Shown here: positions 6,665-11,523 of the stretch, in pieces
Numbering within the stretch: position 1 is the first letter of the stretch
Layout: the number at the start of each line of letters is the position of its first letter
Source: Firmicutes bacterium UBA5388
GTDB taxonomy: Bacteria; Bacillota; UBA4882; UBA10575
Assembly: GCA_002409975.1 (NCBI GenBank)
Contig: DHOO01000131.1
Coordinates: 1-11,523 of the forward strand
Length of the DNA stretch: 11,523 nucleotides
Reading direction: 5' to 3'
Position numbers and translations under genes: made by a program
Notes under the pieces: model-generated
Database searches by the model: none
Told to the model about the DNA's origin: nothing
The model's input: the letters and a program-made list of their open reading frames with translations, nothing else

Positions 6665-7801
6665 TTAGCCTCGCCCTGCCATAAAAGTCCGGAAAATCCG
6701 CTCTGTAGCTAAAGATACCAATTCGGAAGCAGAAGCAATCGCTTCTTGCAGTGTCATGGGACGATCGACAATCGCGATCATACCATCTATCCCATGCCCA
6801 TAAACCAGCTCCGCCTGGTAACCAAGACTACCAGCCACCCCCAGAACGGGAACTCCCAGTTCTTTAGCAACCGCTGCCACCCCAATCGGAGTCTTGCCTT
6901 TTATGGTTTGGCCATCGATACGCCCTTCGCCTGTTATGACCAGGTCAGCCCCAAATATCTTCTCCTTAAGGCCAACAGCTTCGTTAATAATTTTCACTCC
7001 TGGTTGCAATTGGGCTTGAAGAAAAGTCACCAAGCCCGCTCCTAACCCGCCAGCCGCGCCCGAACCGGGCAAGTCCGCTACTTTCAGCCCCAACTCTTCT
7101 TCCACCACTTGAGCAAAAACCGAAAGGGCCGCATCCAATTGGCTCACCATTTCAGGGGTGGCCCCTTTCTGGGGACCATAAACCGCCGACGCTCCGTCAG
7201 GTCCGGTCAAAGGATTAGTCACATCACAGGCCGCAACTACCGTTAGGTCTGTTAATCGAGGGTCCTTTCCCGAACTATCGATCTGAGCTAAATCTTTTAG
7301 CACGCCACCCCCAAAGGGTAAATCCTTACCATTCTTATCTAAAAGCCGGTAGCCAAGGGCTTGAGCCATTCCTGCTCCTCCGTCATTTGTAGCGCTCCCG
7401 CCAATCCCGATAATAATTTTTTTACATCCTTCCTCCACAGCCGCTAAGATCAATTCTCCTGTCCCAAAGGTAGTCGTAATTCTCGGGTCTCTCTTGTTTT
7501 CTGGAACCAAAGGCAGTCCAGAAGCAGCAGCCATCTCAATCACCGCTGTCTCCCCATCTCCGGTTATCCCAAAAAAGGTCTGAACCGGTTTACCCAGCGG
7601 GCCTGTTACTGTTCTGGTAATTACCTTCCCCCCAGTAGCATCCACTAATGATCTAACAGTGCCTTCACCCCCATCAGCCATTGGCACTGAGAGGATTTCG
7701 GCTTCCCTTAGGACGCGACGAACACCTACCTCCATCGCCTGACATACTTCTAAAGCGCTTAGACTTCCTTTAAACGAATCTGGCGCTAAGATGATTTTCA
7801 T
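6665..7801 (-). CDS. glxK: Glycerate kinase (GarK/GlxK family)
   Basis: This cytoplasmic enzyme phosphorylates D-glycerate with ATP, probably to 2-phosphoglycerate, feeding glycolysis from glycerate, glyoxylate, serine or sugar-acid breakdown. The 378-residue length is typical. Family blocks are all present: LAPDSFKGSLSA (5-16), PMADGGEGT (40-48), TTTFGTGELI (109-118), IGIGGSATNDGGAGMAQALG (131-150), DVTNPLTGPDGA (193-204), GSGAAGGLGAG (247-257) and ITGEGRIDGQT (289-299). The start is ATG 7801, preceded by a GGGAGAAGG-type site. It is transcribed toward the ywmB-like gene, 154 bp away, and diverges from the acyl-CoA ligase. The coding sequence looks richer in G+C than its neighbours, which may only reflect its Gly/Ala-rich composition. 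glxK and garK names are used interchangeably for this family; the product call is firm. Confidence 0.95.
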   Translation of the reverse strand: MKIILAPDSFKGSLSALEVCQAMEVGVRRVLREAEILSVPMADGGEGTVRSLVDATGGKVITRTVTGPLGKPVQTFFGITGDGETAVIEMAAASGLPLVPENKRDPRITTTFGTGELILAAVEEGCKKIIIGIGGSATNDGGAGMAQALGYRLLDKNGKDLPFGGGVLKDLAQIDSSGKDPRLTDLTVVAACDVTNPLTGPDGASAVYGPQKGATPEMVSQLDAALSVFAQVVEEELGLKVADLPGSGAAGGLGAGLVTFLQAQLQPGVKIINEAVGLKEKIFGADLVITGEGRIDGQTIKGKTPIGVAAVAKELGVPVLGVAGSLGYQAELVYGHGIDGMIAIVDRPMTLQEAIASASELVSLATERIFRTFMAGRG

Positions 7802-7831
7802 ATTTACCTTCTCCCTTCTTTTTTGCTAGCA

Positions 7832-7839
7832 GTGATCAG
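7832..7839. promoter_or_regulatory. GTGATCAG site upstream of glycerate kinase
   Basis: GTGATCAG (CTGATCAC on the coding strand) lies 31 bp upstream of the glycerate kinase start. The same octamer occurs at 6537-6544, 27 bp upstream of the ywmB-like start, inside its leader repeat. The flanks are also similar (GTGATCAG followed by T/A-ATT). It may be a shared regulator site or chance. Confidence 0.2.
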
Positions 7840-7957
7840 AATTGGACTATTTGTGTGGATAATACTGTTCGTAGTCAAAGGCTTTTTTTACTTGTATAAT
7901 TACATTAGAATATTATGATCCAAATAGCAGGAAATTTCATTTTTTAGCCGAACACTA

Positions 7958-7986
7958 TTGACATCAAACCATGAAACAGATAACAA
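7958..7986 (+). promoter_or_regulatory. Candidate promoter of the acyl-CoA ligase
   Basis: A consensus -35 TTGACA (7958-7963) is followed, after 17 bp, by a weak -10 TAACAA (7981-7986). Transcription would begin near 7993 and leave a leader of roughly 75 nt before GTG 8069. A second AT-rich -10-like TATAAT is at 7895-7900 but lacks a matching -35. Confidence 0.35.
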
Positions 7987-8001
7987 GGTTAAAATCTGGG
8001 T

Positions 8002-8043
8002 AAATAAACGGTTTTATTTTGCCAAAATAAGGTCCCTTTATTT
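8002..8043 (+). promoter_or_regulatory. Two tandem AT-rich palindromes in the ligase leader
   Basis: AAATAAA-CGGT-TTTATTT (8002-8019) is a perfect 7-bp inverted repeat. AAATAAGG-TCC-CTTTATTT (8025-8043) gives an 8-bp stem with one G-U pair. The two share AAATAA...TTTATTT half sites, have centres about 23 bp apart, and end 10 nt before the ribosome binding site. They suit tandem operators for a dimeric repressor or two leader hairpins. Confidence 0.45.
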
Positions 8044-8053
8044 CCCAGGCTGG

Positions 8054-8060
8054 AAAGGAG
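8054..8060 (+). promoter_or_regulatory. Ribosome binding site that sets the ligase start
   Basis: AAAGGAG is followed by an 8-nt spacer and GTG 8069. This outweighs the longer in-frame reading from TTG 7958, which has no Shine-Dalgarno sequence and coincides with a -35-like TTGACA. Confidence 0.8.
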
Positions 8061-8068
8061 ATTTATTT

Positions 8069-9685
8069 GTGAATAACGGCCTTAATGAAAAATGGCTGAA
8101 ACATTATGAACCAGGGATCTCTGCTTGTCTAGAGTATCCTACCATCACTTTGTCCGAAGCTTTACATCAGACAACAGCAAAATATCCTAACAACACCGCT
8201 TTTATTTTCGCGGATAAACAATGGACTTACCGGGAATTTAATGACCTAGCATCACAGATGGCTAATGCTCTGCTTAGTTTAGGTCTTTCTATCGGCGATC
8301 CGGTAGGCATCTATCTGCCAAATTGTCCCCAATTTATCATTAGCTATTATGGTATTCTACGTTCAGGCGGAATAGCCGTCCCGATCAATCCTCTTTTAAC
8401 TGGGGATGACCTTTCTTTTATCATTAAGGATAGTGGGATGAAAGTAATAATCACCTGTTCAGACTTGCTTGCCCCCCTTGAGCAAGCAAAAGTAGAGGAT
8501 TTGATGATTATTTCTACGGAAATTCAAGATCTCCTTTCTTCTAAAAGTAAATTTCCGCGCCCAGCACCGCACTTATCCTTTGAACAATTAATCCATGAGG
8601 CGCCCGGCACTGATCCCCAAGTTAAGATCAACCATCAGTCAGTAGCCAATTTACAATATACAGGAGGAACCACCGGACGGTCTAAAGGAGCTGTCCTTAC
8701 CCATGCTAACCTAATCGCAAATACCCTCCAATTTCGACAGTGGTTTAAAAATGTTTACGAAGATGGCGATGGTCGATTTTTGGGGGTAATCCCCTTTTTC
8801 CACATCTATGGGTTAACCACTAGTATGAACGGTCCGATTATTAGCGGTTCTTCGATCATTCTTCATTCTCGGTTCGATATTAACGAGATCATGCAATCAA
8901 TAACTAAATATAAACCCAACTTATTTATGGGTGTTCCCGCTATGTATGCGGCCATTGCCATGCGCGAAACGCAAGAGTATGACCTTAGTTCGATTAGAGC
9001 TTGTGTCAGTGGTTCATCCTCTCTCCCCCCAGTTATTCAAGAGAGATTTGAAAAAGCGACTGGAGGCAAACTAGTAGAAGGCTATGGATTATCCGAATCC
9101 TCTCCGATCGTAACTGTTAATCCCATTTACGGGACGGTTAAACCCGGAAGTATCGGTATCCCAATCTCCGATACCAAAGTCAAAATCGTCGACCCTGATA
9201 CTGGGGAAGAAATCTCTGAACCCGGTCGTATCGGCGAGTTATTGGTAAAGGGCCCCCAGGTCATGCGAGAATATTGGAATAAACCTGATGAAACCGAACT
9301 GGTCCTCGTTGATGGCTGGCTCCATACCGGCGACCTCGTTCATATGGATGAGGACGGATATATATTTGTCGCTGATCGGTTAAAAGATATGATCATCATG
9401 GGTGGGGAAAAGATTTACCCCCGCGAGCTTGAAGATTTTCTCTATACTCACCCGGCGATTAAAGAAGTTGCTGTTACCGGTATGCCCCATCCTTTACGAG
9501 GCGAAGTGCCAAAAGCCTTTGTGGTGTTAAAAGAAGGAAACGCGATTACTGAAAAGGAGCTAAGGAAATACTGTATCGCACATCTTTCTAGATTTAAGGT
9601 GCCAAAAATTCAAATTATTGATGCTCTGCCCCGAAATTCTGTAGGTAAAGTTCTCCGTCGTCTTTTACGTGAAGAGCAGTTTTAA
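8069..9685 (+). CDS. Long-chain fatty acid-CoA ligase (AMP-forming)
   Basis: This is an ANL-superfamily adenylating enzyme that activates a carboxylic acid, most likely a fatty acid, to its acyl-CoA through an acyl-AMP intermediate. The 538-residue protein (from GTG 8069) has the expected order: N-terminal domain with KHYEPGI and YPTITLSEAL, the P-loop-like YTGGTTGRSKG (197-207), GYGLSESSP (338-346), HTGD with D422, the DRLKD hinge (R437), GGEKIYP, and the catalytic Lys of PRNSVGKVLRR (K527). The N-terminal LKHYEPG and YP-x-x-TL pattern resembles Bacillus LcfA/FadD-type ligases. It is a single-gene unit, with a candidate promoter and palindromes upstream and a terminator 9 bp after the stop. 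It is divergent from glycerate kinase. No beta-oxidation genes are in the window, so the substrate chain length is inferred. Confidence 0.9.
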   Translation: MNNGLNEKWLKHYEPGISACLEYPTITLSEALHQTTAKYPNNTAFIFADKQWTYREFNDLASQMANALLSLGLSIGDPVGIYLPNCPQFIISYYGILRSGGIAVPINPLLTGDDLSFIIKDSGMKVIITCSDLLAPLEQAKVEDLMIISTEIQDLLSSKSKFPRPAPHLSFEQLIHEAPGTDPQVKINHQSVANLQYTGGTTGRSKGAVLTHANLIANTLQFRQWFKNVYEDGDGRFLGVIPFFHIYGLTTSMNGPIISGSSIILHSRFDINEIMQSITKYKPNLFMGVPAMYAAIAMRETQEYDLSSIRACVSGSSSLPPVIQERFEKATGGKLVEGYGLSESSPIVTVNPIYGTVKPGSIGIPISDTKVKIVDPDTGEEISEPGRIGELLVKGPQVMREYWNKPDETELVLVDGWLHTGDLVHMDEDGYIFVADRLKDMIIMGGEKIYPRELEDFLYTHPAIKEVAVTGMPHPLRGEVPKAFVVLKEGNAITEKELRKYCIAHLSRFKVPKIQIIDALPRNSVGKVLRRLLREEQF

Positions 9686-10108
9686 GCGCAAGCCCGCCAG
9701 TTATCCATACTGGCGGTTATTTTTATCCTTTTATATGTTGTTCTTGTTAGTAATTCCGTGGAAGAACTAAAAAAAACGTTAAGATTAGTCACTTTCCAAG
9801 AACAACAGCGTTTGTTTTCTTTGCTTCACTCTCTCTTTTCGCTTCATTCATTAAATTTTTGTTTATTTCCCGCTATTAGCTTCTTTTATTTCTCTATTTT
9901 ACCCTAATTACCTACTCTTTCGCGCCAAAATCTCCCCTTAATGTTGTTTAATGAGTATCTTCCAAGCTAAACCTTCTTTTTTTACCTGTTAAATAACCAA
10001 TCGAAAAAAAGCGGGAATAACCGGTGCATTCATTCCATCTTCTGGAAAGGATATTGCTTCAGAAAGAAGAATTGTATGGCAACTGAGTATAAAATGGAGT
10101 GATTACTG
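9686..10108. other. 423-bp gene-free, pyrimidine-rich gap
   Basis: After the terminator there is no open reading frame I can support on either strand. The gap contains a 10-bp inverted repeat, GTTGTTCTTG (9737-9746) with CAAGAACAAC (9797-9806), spaced by 50 bp. A strongly pyrimidine-biased stretch follows: by hand count only 17 purines in the 90 bases 9811-9900. Near the right end, TTCCA-TCTTC-TGGAA is a small hairpin, and TATAAA (10088-10093) could be a -10 box for the next gene without a clear -35. It may hide a small RNA or a decayed gene; nothing is certain. Confidence 0.5.
9694..9725 (+). terminator. Rho-independent terminator of the acyl-CoA ligase
   Basis: CCGCCAGT (9694-9701), a 7-nt loop and ACTGGCGG (9709-9716) form a perfect 8-bp stem, followed by TTATTTTTA on the plus strand. 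It lies 9 bp after the ligase stop codon. Confidence 0.92.
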
Positions 10109-10774
10109 ATGGCGCTTGAAATAAAAAAAGGTTTCTTTTACTCTTCGCTACTCTCGAATGAGCAAAGAGTAAATAAACTGGAAAAACTCTATCGAGCGGG
10201 AGTTCATTCCCTTAGTATCAGGCTTTCTTCTTTCTTTTCTAGACCCCTTGACATGGAATTAACCGGTTTCTTTTTCCTCCCTCTTTCTTGGTTGACAAAA
10301 AATCTGGAACATACCCCGACAGCGGAACTAGGATTTCATTCTCGAGTGACAGGCGATCTTAAGGGAGAATCATATCTTTGTTTTTCTCAAGAAACCGCCA
10401 TGAAACTAATAAATATGCAGATAAAAAAAAGGCGTATCATCCAAAAGTTTTTCCTTAGTAAAATTGATGAATCCTTGCTTAGCGAGATCACAAATATTTC
10501 AATCAACACTTTTTGGAGCTCGTTTCATGCCGAACTTCCCACCAGGTGGTGGCTAACTCCACCCTCCTCCATCAACAATGTTCTAAAAGCAATCCAGCTA
10601 GCCAGTAAAATCTATTCTTTCGATCGTCGGGTTTTAATGGCGGAGATTTCAGCCTTTAACCCTGATTTTAAAATGGAGTTAATCTTTATTCCTGCCGGAG
10701 AAAGTCTAAGTTACTTTCTGGAAAAATTGGATGGCCATTTTACTCTTTCCGAGAAAGGCGCTCCCGAAGACTAA
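10109..10774 (+). CDS. Divergent CheC-like chemotaxis phosphatase homologue
   Basis: This is a 221-residue soluble protein without a signal peptide. It contains one exact copy of the CheC/CheX/FliY phosphatase motif [D/S]xxxExxN-x22-P: S122, E126, N129 and P152. Family members use the Glu and Asn to dephosphorylate CheY-P. The first half (~20-105) follows a CheC repeat: hydrophobic helix, PLDMELTGFFFLPLSWL, then RVTGDLKGESYLCFSQETAMKLI, close to the G-D-L-x-G-x-x-x-x-F-P block. Its own catalytic motif is lost: LEKLYRAGVHS stands where Glu and Asn would be. So it looks like a CheC-like pseudo-dimer with one active site. The start is ATG 10109, with GGAGTG about 7 nt upstream. No che or fli genes are near. 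It may serve chemotaxis or another response regulator; family assignment is by motif only. Confidence 0.6.
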   Translation: MALEIKKGFFYSSLLSNEQRVNKLEKLYRAGVHSLSIRLSSFFSRPLDMELTGFFFLPLSWLTKNLEHTPTAELGFHSRVTGDLKGESYLCFSQETAMKLINMQIKKRRIIQKFFLSKIDESLLSEITNISINTFWSSFHAELPTRWWLTPPSSINNVLKAIQLASKIYSFDRRVLMAEISAFNPDFKMELIFIPAGESLSYFLEKLDGHFTLSEKGAPED

Positions 10775-10811
10775 GGCCGATTTTACCTGCGAACTTACTT
10801 GTCCCTAATTG

Positions 10812-10830
10812 TATTTTACTCCATAAAATA
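10812..10830. promoter_or_regulatory. Palindrome overlapping the RHH gene promoter
   Basis: TATTTTA-CTCCA-TAAAATA is a perfect 7-bp inverted repeat, touching the 8-bp palindrome TATCGATA (10829-10836). It covers the place where a -35 box would sit for the -10 at 10843-10848. That placement suits an operator, possibly for the RHH protein itself. Confidence 0.45.
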
Positions 10831-10842
10831 TCGATAAATGGA

Positions 10843-10848
10843 TATAAT
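10843..10848 (+). promoter_or_regulatory. -10 box (TATAAT) of the RHH gene
   Basis: A perfect TATAAT lies 31 bp upstream of ATG 10879, predicting transcription from about 10855. No good -35 is present at 16-18 bp, which is occupied by the palindrome. This also argues against the longer reading from ATG 10849, which would begin before the transcript. Confidence 0.5.
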
Positions 10849-10878
10849 ATGAGAGAAGGTAGAATTGGGGAGGAGTAC

Positions 10879-11058
10879 ATGGGAATTAAAAGGAAGAACT
10901 TACATGTGCGCATCGAAGAAGATACTTATGAGAAACTTCGCCATTTAACCTTTTATGAACGTTCCAGCATCTCAGAGGTGGTTCGGCGTCTAATCGTAGA
11001 ATATCTTGAAGAAAAAGCCATCAATGAACCAGATTTCGTGGCGCCACCAAGGCTTTAA
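10879..11058 (+). CDS. Small ribbon-helix-helix (CopG/Arc-type) DNA-binding protein
   Basis: This 59-residue protein has the ribbon-helix-helix pattern: a short strand NLHVRIE (7-13), helix A EDTYEKLRHLTFYE (14-27), the turn SSIS, and helix B ISEVVRRLIVEYLEEKA. Such proteins bind DNA as dimers and often repress their own promoter or act as antitoxins. I chose ATG 10879 because GGGGAGG (10867-10873) sits 5 nt upstream. An in-frame ATG at 10849 overlaps the -10 box and has no ribosome binding site. No toxin gene follows: the next gene is a convergent ferredoxin. A lone transcriptional regulator is therefore more likely than half of a toxin-antitoxin pair. Target unknown. Confidence 0.8.
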   Translation: MGIKRKNLHVRIEEDTYEKLRHLTFYERSSISEVVRRLIVEYLEEKAINEPDFVAPPRL

Positions 11059-11084
11059 AAATCAAAACCCGCCGATTAGGCGGG
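11057..11084 (-). terminator. Terminator of the ferredoxin gene, between convergent genes
   Basis: On the minus strand CCCGCC-TAATC-GGCGGG is a 6-bp GC-only stem followed by TTTTGATTTTT. It lies about 28 bp after the ferredoxin stop. The same stem sits 9 bp after the RHH stop on the plus strand, but there no T tract follows, so any effect in that direction would be weaker. Confidence 0.8.
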
Positions 11085-11112
11085 GTGCGTTGTATCATAG
11101 ATTATTCCGAAA

Positions 11113-11283
11113 TCATTCTGGTTGAGGAGCATCTACCGGACAAACATCGGCGCAGGCCCCACAGTCGATGCATTTTTCAGGATCAATCACATATTTGTCA
11201 TCGCCCTCACTAATCGCTTCAACTGGACACTCAGCAGCACAAGCCCCGCAACTGATACAATCATCATTGATTTTATAAGCCAT
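11113..11283 (-). CDS. 2[4Fe-4S] ferredoxin, clostridial type
   Basis: This 56-residue low-potential electron carrier reads MAYKINDDCISCGACAAECP at the start. It has two full cluster motifs: C9-x2-C12-x2-C15-x3-C19-P and C38-x2-C41-x2-C44-x3-C48-P. Both [4Fe-4S] ligand sets are complete, with exchange of the last Cys between clusters as in other family members. The length is that of classical clostridial ferredoxins. The start is ATG 11283, with GGAGG (11291-11295) 7 nt upstream, and the gene ends in TGA before a GC-rich terminator. It stands alone, convergent with the RHH gene, and points to anaerobic metabolism such as pyruvate oxidation or hydrogen production. Its partner cannot be told from context. 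Confidence 0.96.
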   Translation of the reverse strand: MAYKINDDCISCGACAAECPVEAISEGDDKYVIDPEKCIDCGACADVCPVDAPQPE

Positions 11284-11319
11284 CTTGACACCTCCTTAAA
11301 CTTTTTACCCCGCACTTTA

Positions 11320-11349
11320 CAGCCTAAGGCTTTCAATCCTTTCAGGCTG
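11320..11349 (-). promoter_or_regulatory. Alternative stem structures in the ferredoxin leader
   Basis: AGCCT-A-AGGCT (11321-11331) is a perfect palindrome. CAGCCT (11320-11325) can instead pair with AGGCTG (11344-11349). The two pairings exclude each other and lie 37-66 bp upstream of the ferredoxin start. Whether this is regulatory is unknown. Confidence 0.25.
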
Positions 11350-11446
11350 AAGTAAGAAAAGAATTACACCAAACAATAATTCTAGCTTAATATAAAACTA
11401 CCTTCTTTTTTTTAAAAATATTTACTAGATATTTATTCCTCGGATA

Positions 11447-11459
11447 GGGCTTTTTGCGT
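11447..11459. repeat. Second copy of the GGGCTTTTTGCGT 13-mer
   Basis: This is identical to 6619-6631, and in both copies the 13-mer is followed within about 10 bp by a TTAATTT or TTTAATTT stretch and preceded by CCTCG. Both copies are intergenic. It may belong to a small dispersed element. Confidence 0.35.
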
Positions 11460-11486
11460 TGTCTTTTAATTTAATTATCCCAATAC

Positions 11487-11514
11487 AATATATTGATAAC
11501 CTAATACCAGTCAA
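11487..11514 (-). promoter_or_regulatory. Candidate promoter of the ferredoxin gene
   Basis: On the minus strand -35 TTGACT (11509-11514) and -10 TATATT (11487-11492) are separated by 16 bp, each matching 5 of 6 consensus bases. Transcription would start near 11479, giving an unusually long leader of about 195 nt to the ferredoxin start. No other gene lies between. Confidence 0.45.
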
Positions 11515-11523
11515 ACACTATAT

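Noticed and set aside
6746..7045. Plus-strand frame of 99 codons
   Set aside because: It is the antisense of the glycerate kinase coding sequence, has no ribosome binding site, and its translation lacks any recognisable motif.
7873..7878. TTGACT as a -35 for glycerate kinase on the minus strand
   Set aside because: No acceptable -10 lies 16-18 bp downstream; the best candidates match only 3 of 6 bases.
9976..10011. CTTTTTTT and AAAAAAAG inverted repeat
   Set aside because: It is low-complexity homopolymer pairing, expected by chance in AT-rich DNA.
10879..11058. RHH protein as antitoxin of a toxin-antitoxin pair
   Set aside because: No plus-strand gene follows it; the next gene is a convergent ferredoxin, and the upstream CheC-like protein is not a known toxin type.
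11122..11355. Plus-strand frame of 77 codons
   Set aside because: It is antisense to the ferredoxin gene, whose two complete cysteine motifs are decisive.

Overview
The window looks like chromosomal DNA of a low-to-moderate GC Bacillota, probably an anaerobe of clostridial type. The evidence is strong AAAGGAGG-type ribosome binding sites, TTG and GTG starts, a YesM/YesN-type two-component pair, a YwmB-like protein, a CheC-like protein, and a small clostridial-type 2[4Fe-4S] ferredoxin. No tRNA, rRNA, CRISPR array, transposase or phage gene was found.

Left part (1-5555, minus strand): a four-gene sugar-sensing operon, read right to left. It encodes a membrane-anchored periplasmic-binding-type protein, a LytS/YesM-type sensor kinase, a YesN-type AraC response regulator, and a XylF-type D-xylose-binding lipoprotein. 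The last three genes overlap by 20 and 11 bp. The order matches the xylFII-lytS-yesN three-component xylose system described in Clostridium beijerinckii. There the solute-binding protein passes the sugar signal to the kinase, and the regulator drives the xylFGH transporter. Here xylF is followed by a rho-independent terminator and no ATPase or permease gene is in view.

Middle (5685-7801, minus strand): a YwmB-like secreted or anchored protein, whose leader carries an 11-bp inverted repeat overlapping its ribosome binding site, and a glycerate kinase. A terminator at 5685-5724 separates this pair from the sensing operon.

Right part: from about 7958 the plus strand carries a long-chain acyl-CoA ligase (start re-assigned to GTG 8069, behind two AT-rich palindromes), its terminator, and a 420-bp pyrimidine-rich gap without a gene. 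Then come a divergent CheC-like phosphatase and a small ribbon-helix-helix regulator with a palindrome just upstream of its -10 box. A 56-aa 2[4Fe-4S] ferredoxin lies on the minus strand at 11113-11283. It converges on the regulator gene and has a candidate promoter near the right edge.

The best leads are the sensing operon with a lone XylF and the stand-alone CheC-like protein, which keeps one exact phosphatase motif and has lost the other. The leader-level structures at the ywmB-like, acyl-CoA ligase and RHH genes come next.
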